A stretch of DNA of 64,000 nucleotides from an uncultured Acetatifactor sp. (GCA_947625475.1 CANQOL010000008.1:1-64000); one strand, 5' to 3'. Positions 25,153 through 33,975 are shown, counted from the stretch's first letter. Notes: generated from the sequence alone by a model not told the origin. Program-made: numbers and translations.

Positions 25153-27198
25153 TTATTCCCCGTCTATGATGCGGCGGCTGCCGAGGTAGGTGGCGGCAAA
25201 GTACGCGGTGTAGATGACCGTCAGGGTGACGGCGGTGATGCACAGGGAGGCCAGGATGTCCTTTGCCTGGTAGAAGCTCATGATTTTGTAGGCGTACTGG
25301 ATGCCGAAGATGCTGTGGATCAGGGCGAGGGCCAGGGGCATGGCGAAGAAAATGCCCATCTGGGCCAGCAGGGCCCGGTGCTGCATACGTTTATCCGCTC
25401 CGATTTTGTCCAGGATCCGGAAGCGCTCCCGGTTGTCGGCGCTCTCGGAGAGCTCCCGCAGGGCCAGGAGAGCGGCTCCCGCGATGAAGAAGACCACTCC
25501 CAGATAGATGGCCACGAAGGTCACGATGGCGGAGAGACCTACGGAGGATTCATAGAGGGTGATTTTGGTCATCCCGTCTATGGGGACGGGAAGGCGGGAT
25601 TCCTCCAGGGAGAGGATCTGATCCTCCACCGCCTGCTTTTCCTCCGGGGCAGTGCCCGTGTAGTCCGCCGCCAGGTAGGAGCCCGCCCGGGAGAGGGAGC
25701 GCCCCAGCTCCTTTTGAATCACCTGGTCGGGAAGGACAAAGAAGCCCGTGTTGGAGGAAGAGTTGCTCATCATCAGCAGGCCGGGCTGGCAGGCGTCCCT
25801 GGCGGGGGTCAGCAGGCTCTCCCCCAGATGCAGGGGAACGCCGGCCTGGAGGGCCAGGTTCAGGATGCTGCAGGTGCCCTCATGGGTGCACAGAACCAGA
25901 TATTGATCCGGGCCCGTCTCATAGACGGGCTGCCCGTAGAAGGCGGCCAGGCGGTTGTAGTCGGAGAGGGAGACGATCTCCTGGGGGAGGTCCCACAAAA
26001 GGGAGGCGGGGCCTTTGGAGACGGCCTGCTCCCACAGGCCCCCCAGAGAGCTGCGCAGGGTGAGCTCCGGGCAGGTATAGACGGGGATTTCCACCCATTG
26101 GGCCAGCAGAGAGGTGTCAAAGCCGGCCTGCGCCAGGGCCTCGCGGACGGTCAGCTCACCCCCTGACAGACCCTCCTTTTCCCCGGCGGAAGAGAGATCC
26201 ATGTACAGGCTGATATCCCGGGGGCAGTTTGTGCGCAGTTCCCCCCGCAGGGAATTGTTCATGGCAAAGCCTGTGGAGAGCATTTCCACGGTCACAAAGA
26301 ACAGCAGGCACACCAGGGTCATGGAGAGGACGAAGGTCTGAATGCTGCTGTTGACCTGGCGCAGGATAAAGGAGTTCAGGCCCCGCAGGTAAAAGCCCTT
26401 CCAGGCCCTCAGAAGGTTGAGAAGAAAGCCCGCCATGGACCAGAACAGCAGGTAGGTGCCCAGGCACCCCAGAAAGATCACCCGGAGGCTCCCGGACCTG
26501 TCAAGCTGCAGGGCCCCCGCGGTAACCCTGTAATAGCACCGGCCCAGGATCAGGCAGGCGGCCAAAAAGACCAGCACGGCGAAGAGAGAGCTGCGCAGGC
26601 GTCTGACCTCCGTCCGGCGGGAAGCCTGGAGCAGGTCGATGAGCCTGCAGCGGGACACGGACAGGGCGTTGAACAGGATCACCACCAGGAACATGACTCC
26701 GAAATACAGAACCGTCTTCAGGGCCGCGCCGGAGGAAAAGGTAAAGGTGTAGGCGCTCATGTCCGCCTCAAACATCCGGGAGACCAGCCGGGACATGAAC
26801 TGGGAGGCGAAAACGCCGATCAGCAGCCCCAGGCTTAAGGAGGCCAGGCCGATCACCAGGGTCTCCCCCACAAGAAGGCGGGAGATGTGGCGCCGGCCCA
26901 TTCCCAGGGTCATATAAATGGCGAATTCCTTTTTCCGCCGCCGGATCAGGAAGCGGTTGGCGTACACGATGAGAAAGCCCAGGATGCAGGCCACCAGCAC
27001 GGAGACGCCGGAGAGCATGGCCACCATCAGCTTAAGGATATCCCGGGTGTTCTGGGAGATGCGCAGCATGGCCTGCTGGGAATCCAGGGCGCTGAACACG
27101 TAGAAGATGGCCACTCCCAGGATCAGGGTCAGGAAATAAACGGCGTAGTCCCGAAAGCTCTTGCGGACGTTCCGAAGGGAGAGACTAAACAACCTCAT
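25153..27198 (-). CDS. BceB-type FtsX-like ABC transporter permease
   Basis: A 681-residue permease with the topology of peptide-resistance transporters: one N-terminal helix (FRDYAVYFLTLILGVAIFYV), three helices to about residue 200, further helices at about 210-330, a large external domain (about 330-560), and helices at the C-terminus. MRLFSLSLRNVRKSFRDYAVYFLTL is the family start, and GGGAGGTGAG precedes the chosen ATG. The gene overlaps the ATPase gene by 14 bases. BceAB pairs free lipid II-cycle intermediates from antimicrobial peptides and usually work with a BceRS two-component system, but none is encoded in this window. Confidence 0.85.
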   Translation of the reverse strand: MRLFSLSLRNVRKSFRDYAVYFLTLILGVAIFYVFSALDSQQAMLRISQNTRDILKLMVAMLSGVSVLVACILGFLIVYANRFLIRRRKKEFAIYMTLGMGRRHISRLLVGETLVIGLASLSLGLLIGVFASQFMSRLVSRMFEADMSAYTFTFSSGAALKTVLYFGVMFLVVILFNALSVSRCRLIDLLQASRRTEVRRLRSSLFAVLVFLAACLILGRCYYRVTAGALQLDRSGSLRVIFLGCLGTYLLFWSMAGFLLNLLRAWKGFYLRGLNSFILRQVNSSIQTFVLSMTLVCLLFFVTVEMLSTGFAMNNSLRGELRTNCPRDISLYMDLSSAGEKEGLSGGELTVREALAQAGFDTSLLAQWVEIPVYTCPELTLRSSLGGLWEQAVSKGPASLLWDLPQEIVSLSDYNRLAAFYGQPVYETGPDQYLVLCTHEGTCSILNLALQAGVPLHLGESLLTPARDACQPGLLMMSNSSSNTGFFVLPDQVIQKELGRSLSRAGSYLAADYTGTAPEEKQAVEDQILSLEESRLPVPIDGMTKITLYESSVGLSAIVTFVAIYLGVVFFIAGAALLALRELSESADNRERFRILDKIGADKRMQHRALLAQMGIFFAMPLALALIHSIFGIQYAYKIMSFYQAKDILASLCITAVTLTVIYTAYFAATYLGSRRIIDGE

Positions 27199-27964
27199 TG
27201 AGCTCACCTCCCAGCAGAGATACGACGTCGATGATCCGGGCAAAAAATTCCCGGCGGGTCTCCCGGCCCCGCTGCAGCTCCGTAAAAAGGCTGCCGTCCT
27301 TGATAAAGAGGATGCGGGAGGCGTAGCTGGCGGTAAAGGCGTCGTGGGTCACCATCAGGATAGTGGCATTCAGTTCCCGGTTCAGGGAGGTGAGACGCTC
27401 CAGCAGCAGGCGGGCGGACTTGGAGTCCAAGGCCCCGGTGGGTTCGTCGGCCAGGACCAGCTTGGGATTTGTGATCATAGCCCGGGCGCAGGCCACCCGC
27501 TGCTTCTGGCCGCCGGAGAGCTGGTAGGGATATTTGGACAGGGCGTCCCGGATGCCCAGCTTTTCCGCCATTGCCTCCACCTGCTCCGGAATGCGGGAGA
27601 TTTTTTTGCGCTGGATGGTGAGGGCCAGGGCGATGTTCTCCCCGGCGGTCATCGTGTCCAGCAGATTGAAATCCTGAAAGATAAAGCCCAGATCCTCCCG
27701 GCGGAAGCGGTTCAGGGCGCTGCCCTTCAGGTCGGTAATCTGGCTGCCGTCCACCAGGATGGAGCCGCCGGTGACCTTGTCGATGGTGGAGATGCAGTTG
27801 AGCAGGGTGGTTTTGCCGCTGCCGCTGGCGCCCATGATGCCTACGAATTCTCCCTTTTGAACCTGAAAGGAGATGCCCCGCAGGGCATGGGTGAGGGTGG
27901 ATTTGGAGCCGTAAAATTTGTCTACGCCGCGCAGCTCCAGGATAGGGGTCTGTGTAACAGCCAT
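27185..27964 (-). CDS. BceA-type ABC transporter ATP-binding protein
   Basis: A 259-residue ATPase: Walker A GIMGASGSGKTTLLNCIST, Q-loop GFIFQDFNLLDTMTAGEN, signature YQLSGGQKQRVACARAM, Walker B LVLADEPTGALDSKSA, and the H-loop MVTHDAFTASYASR. This matches the MacB/BceA group that powers FtsX-like permeases at the cytoplasmic face. Translationally coupled with the permease. A possible response-regulator site lies upstream at 28067-28095. Confidence 0.92.
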   Translation of the reverse strand: MAVTQTPILELRGVDKFYGSKSTLTHALRGISFQVQKGEFVGIMGASGSGKTTLLNCISTIDKVTGGSILVDGSQITDLKGSALNRFRREDLGFIFQDFNLLDTMTAGENIALALTIQRKKISRIPEQVEAMAEKLGIRDALSKYPYQLSGGQKQRVACARAMITNPKLVLADEPTGALDSKSARLLLERLTSLNRELNATILMVTHDAFTASYASRILFIKDGSLFTELQRGRETRREFFARIIDVVSLLGGELNEVV

Positions 27965-28066
27965 AGGAATCGTTCCTCCTTTTTGAATGCCTGGTTATTT
28001 GGCCGGCAGGCCGCCGGCACTTTTCCTATATTGTCCAACTCCCGCCGCCCGGGCGCCATAGATTCG

Positions 28067-28095
28067 GCTTACAATCTGCTTACGGTTTTGTAAGG
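28067..28095 (-). promoter_or_regulatory. Possible response-regulator site upstream of the ABC transporter
   Basis: CTTACAATCTG is followed at once by CTTACGGTTTT, a direct repeat with 11-bp period, and then GTAAG, which also closes a longer inverted repeat with the first CTTAC. OmpR-type regulators of bce operons bind such half-sites. It is about 105 bases upstream of the BceA ATG. The 284-base gap contains no coding region. Confidence 0.35.
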
Positions 28096-28182
28096 CCCGG
28101 GACAGGCAGCGGGGACGGCATCTGGATTCGGCCCGAGGCAGGCAGCCGGAATAGGCGTTTTGGGCAGCTCCCGGATCAGGGC

Positions 28183-28210
28183 TTGCATTTGCGGCCGGGC
28201 GGGGTATAAT
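28183..28210 (+). promoter_or_regulatory. Promoter of the PlsY / GTPase-NYN unit
   Basis: TTGCAT (28183-28188), 16 bp, TATAAT (28205-28210), about 38 bases before the PlsY-type ATG. Confidence 0.75.
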
Positions 28211-28248
28211 GGAGATAAAGAGTTTGATACACGGGGGGAGGAAACGCA

Positions 28249-28860
28249 ATGTACAGAGCGGCGGTATACGGGATCCTGGGATATCTCTCGGGAAGCATAT
28301 TGTACGCGAACGTGTTTGGAGGACTGTTTGGGAAAAGGGACCGGCTGGAGCAGAGCGCGGACAAAAACCCGGGGACGGCGAACGCCTTCCTCTACTGCGG
28401 GTTTTGGTGCGGGCTTTTGACTTTGCTGTGCGATCTTTTGAAGGGCTTTCTGCCGGTGTTTTTGTATCTGCGGACGGCCCCTCTTCAGAGAAACTGGTGG
28501 CTGGCTCCGGTGCTGGCCGGGCCGGTGATCGGCCACTGTTTCCCGGTCTTTTACCGGTTTCAGGGGGGAAAGGGGATCGCGGTGACCTTTGGGTGCCTGC
28601 TGGGACTTCTGCCCTATCGGGCGCCGGCGGCCTTCCTGGCGGCCATGTTCGTGTTTTTCTCCCTGGGGCTGCGGGTCACACCCCACTATTACCGCACTCT
28701 GGTCTCTTATCTGACCGCCCTGGCGGTCATGTGGGCCGGGGGCGTGTATCCGGCTGTCCGCATGGGATTTATGTGTATCACAGGGGTGGTGTGCCTGCGG
28801 CTGCATCTGAGCAGGGAGGAAAAAAAGAAGCCTCAGATCCGGCTGCTGTGGATGCACTAG
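28249..28860 (+). CDS. plsY: Glycerol-3-phosphate acyltransferase, PlsY family
   Basis: A 203-residue membrane enzyme with about five hydrophobic segments. The three PlsY motifs are visible: LGYLSGSILYANVF near the N-terminus, DKNPGTANAFLYCG (about 40-53, usual form GSGNxGATN), and IGHCFPVFYRFQGGKGIAVTFG (about 95-116) with the GGKGIA phosphate loop. It would move the acyl group from acyl-phosphate to glycerol-3-phosphate at the cytoplasmic face, the first step of phospholipid synthesis. Motif 2 is slightly unusual (NPGTANA rather than NIGATN), so it may be a divergent paralogue. Next gene 33 bases downstream, same strand. Confidence 0.85.
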   Translation: MYRAAVYGILGYLSGSILYANVFGGLFGKRDRLEQSADKNPGTANAFLYCGFWCGLLTLLCDLLKGFLPVFLYLRTAPLQRNWWLAPVLAGPVIGHCFPVFYRFQGGKGIAVTFGCLLGLLPYRAPAAFLAAMFVFFSLGLRVTPHYYRTLVSYLTALAVMWAGGVYPAVRMGFMCITGVVCLRLHLSREEKKKPQIRLLWMH

Positions 28861-28893
28861 GCGGGCCCGCAGATTGTATCAAAGGGAGAAGAG

Positions 28894-31569
28894 ATGAGCA
28901 GACAGGCGCAAAGGCTGGCGGTTGGGATCCTGGCCCATGTGGACGCGGGAAAGACCACCCTGGCGGAGAGCATTTTATACACCACGGGGGCCATCCGGCG
29001 GCTGGGCAGAGTGGATCACGGGGACGCCTTTTTGGACAATTATGAGCTGGAAAAGGCCCGGGGGATCACCATCTTCTCCAAGCAGGCCCAGGTGGAGCTG
29101 CCCCTGCCGGGAAAAGGGGGGAGCCGTCCCATTACGCTCTTGGATACCCCGGGGCATGTGGATTTTTCCGCGGAGACGGAGAGGACCCTGCAGATCCTGG
29201 ACGCGGCTGTCCTGGTGATCGGAGGGACGGACGGGATACAGGGACATGTGCGGACCCTGTGGAAGCTGCTGGAGCGCTACGGCGTGCCGGTCTTTTTGTT
29301 TGTAAACAAAATGGATCAGCCCGGTGCGGATCGGGAGGCGCTGATGGCCCGGCTGAAGGGGGAGCTGGAGGAAAACTGCGTGGATTTCTCCCGGGATCTC
29401 GCGGGGGAGAAGGCCCAGGAAGAGCTGGCCATGTGCTCGGAGGATTTGATGGAGCAGTACCTGGAGAGGGGGGCGGTGGAGGCGGCTTCCCTTCGGGAGG
29501 CAGTCCGCAGCCGCAGGCTCTTCCCCTGCTTTTTCGGCTCCGCCCTGAAGCTGACGGGAGTGGAGGAATTCCTGGAGGGACTGGGAGGGCTTCTGTGGGA
29601 AAAAACCTATCCGGAGGAGTTCGGGGCCAGAGTCTACAAGATTGCCCGGGATGAGAGCGGCACCCGGCTCACCTACCTGAAGGTGACGGGCGGGGTCCTG
29701 CGGGTGAAAATGCAGATCGGGGAGCACAAGGCGGATCAGATCCGGATCTATTCCGGGGCGGGCTACCGCCTGGCGGATGAGGCTGGGGCGGGATGTGTCT
29801 GCGCGGTCACCGGGCTGGAGGACACCTTCAGCGGCCAGGGGCTTGGCTGGGAGGGGGAAGGGAAGGCCCCCGTCCTGGCCCCGGTGATGAGCTATCAGGT
29901 GCTGCTGCCACAGGGCTGCGATGTGCACCGGATGCTCCGGGATCTGCGGCGGCTGGAGGAAGAGATCCCGGAGCTCCACATCCTGTGGCGGGAGGGCCGG
30001 GAGGGAGAGCCCGGGGAGATCCACGCCACGGTTATGGGGGAGGTCCAGGTGGAGATCCTCCGGAGCCTGATCCGGGAGCGCTTCGGGGTGGAGGCGGATT
30101 TCGGCAGGGGAAGCATTCTCTATCGGGAGACGATTCTGGAGCCGGCGGTGGGGATCGGGCACTTTGAGCCCCTGCGCCACTATGCGGAGGTACACCTCCT
30201 GCTGGAGCCCGGGGAGCCGGGCAGCGGACTGGTCTTTGATTCGGCCTGCAGCCTGGACGACCTGGACCGGAACTGGCAGAGGCTGATCCTGACCCATCTG
30301 GAGGAAAAGAGGCACCTTGGGGTGCTCACGGGGTCGGAGATCACGGATATGAAGATTACCCTGGCGGCAGGCCGGGCCCACCTAAAGCACACGGAGGGCG
30401 GGGATTTCCGCCAGGCCACTTACCGGGCGGTGCGCCAGGGGCTGAAAAAGGCCCGCTGCCGGCTGCTGGAGCCGGTGTATGAGTTTGCCCTGGAGGTGCC
30501 GGCGGAGAACCTGGGCCGGGCCATGCAGGATGTGCAGAGGATGAGCGGCAGCTTCCGGCCGCCGCAGACGGGCGGGGAGATGTGCCTTCTGACGGGGAGC
30601 GTCCCCGTCTCCGAGTTCGGAGGTTACCAGAGGGAGGTCAACGCCTACACCAGGGGCCGGGGGAAGCTATCCTGCCGGCTGCGGGGCTATGAGCCCTGCC
30701 ATAACGAGGCGGAGGTGATCGCCGCCATAGGGTACGACAGCGAGGCAGATTTAGAGAACCCGGCCGGCTCCGTGTTCTGCGCCCACGGGGCGGGCTTTCC
30801 GGTGAGCTGGGATCAGGTGGACAGGTACGCCCACATCGGCAGGGACCGGTATCAGGCCCTGCTCCCGCCCTCCCTGGCCGGCGGGCAGCAGGAGCAGCAG
30901 GGGAAAACCGCTCCCGGCATGGCCCCGGGCAGCAGGGAGAGAGGCATCAGCCAGGAGGAAATCGATGAGATTTTCCGGCAGAGCTACCGGATGGCTCCCC
31001 GGGATAAAAACCCCTGGAACAGGCCGGAGAAGAGGCCCGCATCCCCGCCGCCCCGGGAGCCGGAGTACCGGCCGCAGAAGAGCGCACCCCAGGAGGAATA
31101 CCTGCTGGTGGACGGCTACAATATTATTTACGCCTGGGAGGAACTGCGGGAGCTTTCCCTCTCCAACGTGGAGGGAGCCCGCACCAGGCTGATGGATCTG
31201 CTGTGCGATTATCAGGGCTGTACAGGCAGGACCGTCATCGTGGTCTTTGACGCCTACAAGGTGAAGGGGAATCCCGGGAGCGTCCAGACCTACCACAACA
31301 TCCACGTGGTGTACACCCGGGAGGCGGAGACGGCGGATCAGTACATCGAGAAGACGGTCCACCGGATCGGCAGGAAGTACCGGGTGACGGTGGCCACCTC
31401 GGACGCCCTGGAGCAGCTGATTATCTGGGGACAGGGGGCGGTGCGCCTCTCCGCCCGGGAGCTTTACCGGGAGATGGAGCAGAAAAGGGACGAGTACCGG
31501 GAACGGTATCGGGATCAGGGCCCGGGGGAGAGATATTTCCCCTTTCAGGATCTGGAGAGCTGGTCATAG
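28894..31569 (+). CDS. TetM/EF-G-like GTPase fused to a YacP/Rae1-type NYN nuclease
   Basis: An 891-residue two-part protein. Residues 1-660 form a translational GTPase of the ribosomal-protection (TetM-like) type: P-loop ILAHVDAGKTTLAES (14-21), ARGITIFSKQA, DTPGHVDF, VNKMDQPGADRE, then EF-G domains II-V. After a proline- and arginine-rich linker (about 670-735), residues about 736-870 form a NYN-type PIN domain of the YacP/Rae1 family: LLVDGYNIIYAWEELRELSL, IVVFDAYKVKGNPGS, EAETADQYIEKTVHRIG and VTVATSDALEQLIIWGQGA, with the acidic residues of the nuclease site. Rae1 of Bacillus cuts mRNA in the ribosomal A site, where TetM-type factors bind. A terminator overlaps the stop codon. Confidence 0.85.
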   Translation: MSRQAQRLAVGILAHVDAGKTTLAESILYTTGAIRRLGRVDHGDAFLDNYELEKARGITIFSKQAQVELPLPGKGGSRPITLLDTPGHVDFSAETERTLQILDAAVLVIGGTDGIQGHVRTLWKLLERYGVPVFLFVNKMDQPGADREALMARLKGELEENCVDFSRDLAGEKAQEELAMCSEDLMEQYLERGAVEAASLREAVRSRRLFPCFFGSALKLTGVEEFLEGLGGLLWEKTYPEEFGARVYKIARDESGTRLTYLKVTGGVLRVKMQIGEHKADQIRIYSGAGYRLADEAGAGCVCAVTGLEDTFSGQGLGWEGEGKAPVLAPVMSYQVLLPQGCDVHRMLRDLRRLEEEIPELHILWREGREGEPGEIHATVMGEVQVEILRSLIRERFGVEADFGRGSILYRETILEPAVGIGHFEPLRHYAEVHLLLEPGEPGSGLVFDSACSLDDLDRNWQRLILTHLEEKRHLGVLTGSEITDMKITLAAGRAHLKHTEGGDFRQATYRAVRQGLKKARCRLLEPVYEFALEVPAENLGRAMQDVQRMSGSFRPPQTGGEMCLLTGSVPVSEFGGYQREVNAYTRGRGKLSCRLRGYEPCHNEAEVIAAIGYDSEADLENPAGSVFCAHGAGFPVSWDQVDRYAHIGRDRYQALLPPSLAGGQQEQQGKTAPGMAPGSRERGISQEEIDEIFRQSYRMAPRDKNPWNRPEKRPASPPPREPEYRPQKSAPQEEYLLVDGYNIIYAWEELRELSLSNVEGARTRLMDLLCDYQGCTGRTVIVVFDAYKVKGNPGSVQTYHNIHVVYTREAETADQYIEKTVHRIGRKYRVTVATSDALEQLIIWGQGAVRLSARELYREMEQKRDEYRERYRDQGPGERYFPFQDLESWS

Positions 31570-31597
31570 GAAAAACCTATGGCCAGCTACTTTTTTT
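31558..31597 (+). terminator. Intrinsic terminator overlapping the stop codon of the fusion gene
   Basis: A 13-bp stem (agctggtcatagg / cctatggccagct, one G-T pair) with an AAAAA loop and seven T residues. The stop codon TAG is inside the stem. Confidence 0.93.
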
Positions 31598-31602
31598 GTG
31601 TA

Positions 31603-31632
31603 TTGGACAGAAAAAGAGGGCGGTGATAAGAT
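31603..31632 (+). promoter_or_regulatory. Probable promoter of the MetY-type gene
   Basis: TTGGAC (31603-31608), 18 bp, TAAGAT (31627-31632). The 76-base leader shows a short ggaggcctcc palindrome but no SAM-riboswitch or T-box features. Confidence 0.5.
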
Positions 31633-31708
31633 ACCCTTAAAGCAGGGGAGCGGTCATCCGACTAGGAGGCCTCCCTGAAAGAGAAGACGAAAAAGAAGGG
31701 AGATTATC

Positions 31709-33013
31709 ATGAAAAAGACATACGGGGAAAGAGATTTAAAGTTTGAGACTCTGCAGCTCCATGTGGGACAGGAAAAGCCGGATCCGGTCACGGACGCCAG
31801 GGCGGTGCCCATCTATCAGACCTCATCCTACGTGTTCCGAAACTGCGAACACGCGGCGGCCCGGTTCGGGCTCTCCGACGCGGGCAATATCTACGGGAGA
31901 CTCACCAATCCCACCGAGGACGTGTTTGAACAGAGGATCGCGGCCCTGGAGGGAGGCGTGGCGGCTCTGGCGGTAGCCTCCGGGGCGGCGGCCATCACCT
32001 ACACCTTCGAGAACCTGGCCCAGAGCGGAGACCATATCGTGTCCGCCAAGAATATCTACGGCGGCACCTACAACCTGCTGGCCCACACCCTGCCGCAGTA
32101 CGGGATCAGCGCCACCTTTGTGGATCCCTCCGATGAGAAGGAGGTGGAGGGCGCCATCCGGGAGAACACCAAGGCCCTCTTTATCGAGACCCTGGGCAAT
32201 CCCAACTCCGATGTGGTGGATATCGAGAAGCTGGCGGCCATCGCCCACGCCCACAAAATCCCTCTGGTGATTGACAACACCTTCGCCACCCCCTATCTGG
32301 TGCGGCCCATCGAGTACGGGGCGGACATTGTGGTCCACTCCGCCACTAAATTCATCGGCGGCCACGGCACCACCATCGGCGGCGTGATTGTGGACAGCGG
32401 CAAATTTGACTGGGAGGCCAGCGGCAAGTTCCCCTCCCTGACGGAGCCCAACCCCAGCTACCACGGCATCAGCTTCACCAAGGCGGTGGGAGCGGCGGCC
32501 TTTGTGACCAAGATCCGCGCCATTTTGCTGCGTGATACGGGCGCCACCCTGTCTCCTTTCCACGCTTTCTTCTTCCTGCAGGGGCTGGAGACCCTCTCTT
32601 TGAGAGTGGAGAGACATGTGGAGAACGCCCTGAAGGTGGTGGAGTACCTGAACGCCCATCCCCAGGTGGAAAAGGTGAATCATCCCGCCGTATCCAAGGA
32701 TCCTGTGCAGCAGGCCCTCTACCGGAAATATTTCCCCAAGGGGGGCGGCTCTATCTTTACCTTTGAAATCAAGGGGGATGCCCAGAAGGCGAAGGACTTT
32801 ATAGACAACCTGGAGCTGTTCTCGCTCCTGGCAAATGTGGCGGACGTGAAATCCCTGGTGATCCATCCCGCCTCCACCACCCACTCCCAGCTGAATGAGG
32901 CGGAGCTGGCGGATCAGGGGATCAAGCCCAACACCATCCGCCTGTCCATCGGCACGGAGCATATCGACGATATCCTGGAGGATCTGGAGGAAGCGTTCCG
33001 GGCGGTGCAGTAA
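31709..33013 (+). CDS. metY: O-acetylhomoserine sulfhydrylase (MetY-type)
   Basis: A 434-residue PLP enzyme of the Cys/Met metabolism group. KFETLQLHVGQEKPDPVTDARAVPIYQTSSYVF is the typical start. SGAAAITYTFENLAQSGDHIVSAKNIYGG binds the cofactor phosphate, and the Schiff-base lysine is in VVHSATKFIGGHGTTIGGVI. The length and the NPSYHGISFTKAVG insert fit MetY rather than the shorter MetB/MetC. It should make homocysteine or methionine precursors from O-acetylhomoserine and sulfide in the cytoplasm. AAGGGAG precedes the ATG. It is a single-gene unit, physically apart from the homoserine dehydrogenase gene at 45694. Confidence 0.92.
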   Translation: MKKTYGERDLKFETLQLHVGQEKPDPVTDARAVPIYQTSSYVFRNCEHAAARFGLSDAGNIYGRLTNPTEDVFEQRIAALEGGVAALAVASGAAAITYTFENLAQSGDHIVSAKNIYGGTYNLLAHTLPQYGISATFVDPSDEKEVEGAIRENTKALFIETLGNPNSDVVDIEKLAAIAHAHKIPLVIDNTFATPYLVRPIEYGADIVVHSATKFIGGHGTTIGGVIVDSGKFDWEASGKFPSLTEPNPSYHGISFTKAVGAAAFVTKIRAILLRDTGATLSPFHAFFFLQGLETLSLRVERHVENALKVVEYLNAHPQVEKVNHPAVSKDPVQQALYRKYFPKGGGSIFTFEIKGDAQKAKDFIDNLELFSLLANVADVKSLVIHPASTTHSQLNEAELADQGIKPNTIRLSIGTEHIDDILEDLEEAFRAVQ

Positions 33014-33028
33014 GCAAGCCGGGGCCGG

Positions 33029-33117
33029 GTCTGGGCAGAGGCCGACGGCTGAGACAGTGCCGGACCCCGGCGTCTGGGCAGAGGCCGGCTGCGGCTGAGA
33101 CAGTGCCGGGCCCCGGC
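33029..33117. repeat. GC-rich tandem repeat, about 43-46 bp x 2
   Basis: Copy one at 33029-33071 and copy two at 33072-33117 share gtctgggcagaggccg, ggctgagacagtgccgg and ccccggc. It fills the gap between the convergent MetY-type and DUF1836 genes. Confidence 0.85.
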
Positions 33118-33126
33118 ATAAGAGGG

Positions 33127-33639
33127 TTACTGGCCGTGGAGTTTTTCAAAGCAGGCGTCCAGATAGACCTTGTGAGCCACGGTGATGATGGCGGCGCGCA
33201 GCAGCAGCTTTTCATCGGTGTGCTCTTCCCCCACCCGGTCGGGGGCGGCCTTCAGACCGAACACATAACAGATCAGGTTCTCCAGCTCCCGGCAGAAATA
33301 GTCGTAAGCCCGCTGGCTGGTATAGGTGGCCTTCTGCAGCCGGATCAGGAGCCGGATGTCCTCCATGGACAGTACGGTCTTGGCCACGGCGATAAAGAGC
33401 AGATAGGCCACCTGATCCCTGCTGTACTGTTTCTTGACCGGATTGTCCACCAGCCCCTTTTTTACATAGTTGCTCACCATGGAGCCGGTGATGGAAATGC
33501 TCCCCAGAGGCTCCAGGCTTCGGGAAATATACTGGACGGTCTGCTCCAGGTAGAGCCCCACGTCCGGGATCTGTTCATATCTGGGAAGCCGGAAGCCCTG
33601 CACTCTGCCGGCCATTTCCTCCTTTGTCCTTGTGTCCAT
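33127..33639 (-). CDS. DUF1836 protein with MerR-like helix-turn-helix
   Basis: A 170-residue DUF1836 family protein. FRLPRYEQIPDVGLYLEQTVQYI is the family opening, GSMVSNYVKKGLVDNPVKKQYSRDQVAYLL is the MerR-like recognition part, and LSMEDIRLLIRLQ leads into the C-terminal helices. Such proteins are probable transcription regulators, with targets unknown. The ATG at 33639 begins MDTRTKEEMAG, the expected family length; the open frame continues to 34023 only through non-coding sequence and the plus-strand DegV promoter. A consensus promoter lies 50 bases upstream. Confidence 0.85.
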   Translation of the reverse strand: MDTRTKEEMAGRVQGFRLPRYEQIPDVGLYLEQTVQYISRSLEPLGSISITGSMVSNYVKKGLVDNPVKKQYSRDQVAYLLFIAVAKTVLSMEDIRLLIRLQKATYTSQRAYDYFCRELENLICYVFGLKAAPDRVGEEHTDEKLLLRAAIITVAHKVYLDACFEKLHGQ

Positions 33640-33688
33640 AAGCGGCGGTCTGCTCCTTCCCGTAGAGATTGGTTTGGTGAATGAGCCT

Positions 33689-33717
33689 ATTTTACACCTC
33701 TTTTCCCTCTCCGTCAA
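33689..33717 (-). promoter_or_regulatory. Promoter of the DUF1836 gene
   Basis: Minus-strand TTGACG (33717-33712), 17 bp, TAAAAT (33694-33689). It lies in the 434-base gap between DUF1836 and DegV, which also holds the terminator at 33853-33885 and the DegV promoter but no coding region. Confidence 0.8.
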
Positions 33718-33852
33718 AGGGCAGATGCGCGACTGGCCCGAAATGAGGCGGACGGATCTGTTCCGGGTTGAAGTGATTCCGGACGGCGGCCCGGAGGGCG
33801 GAAAGGAGTCGTAGATCCTAAGGTCTGCCTGAAAATATAGAAAAAGAAGAGA

Positions 33853-33885
33853 AGCCCGGGAGGCGGAATGCCTGCCGGGCTTTTG
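33853..33885 (+). terminator. Hairpin with T tail between divergent genes
   Basis: Stem agcccgg / ccgggct, extended inside by aggc / gcct, followed by TTTT. It lies between two divergent promoters, so it may insulate them or end a short transcript. Confidence 0.65.
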
Positions 33886-33946
33886 GCGGTTCCCGGAGGG
33901 AAATCCGAAAAAGGGAACTGCCGGGAAATCCGTAAAAAAATGCGCC

Positions 33947-33975
33947 TTGACATAGAAGACATATGGATGTAATAT
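33947..33975 (+). promoter_or_regulatory. Promoter of the DegV-family gene
   Basis: TTGACA (33947-33952), 17 bp, TAATAT (33970-33975). The leader to the ATG is about 90 bases and AT-rich, with the palindrome-like tatactatatg just after the -10 box. Confidence 0.75.

Noticed and set aside
28894-31569. Tetracycline resistance gene tet(M)-type
   Set aside because: The GTPase half resembles ribosomal-protection proteins, but the protein is about 250 residues longer with a NYN domain and sits among core genes; resistance cannot be claimed from sequence.
31633-31708. SAM riboswitch or T-box before the MetY-type gene
   Set aside because: The leader is only about 76 bases and shows no SAM-I core or T-box sequence.
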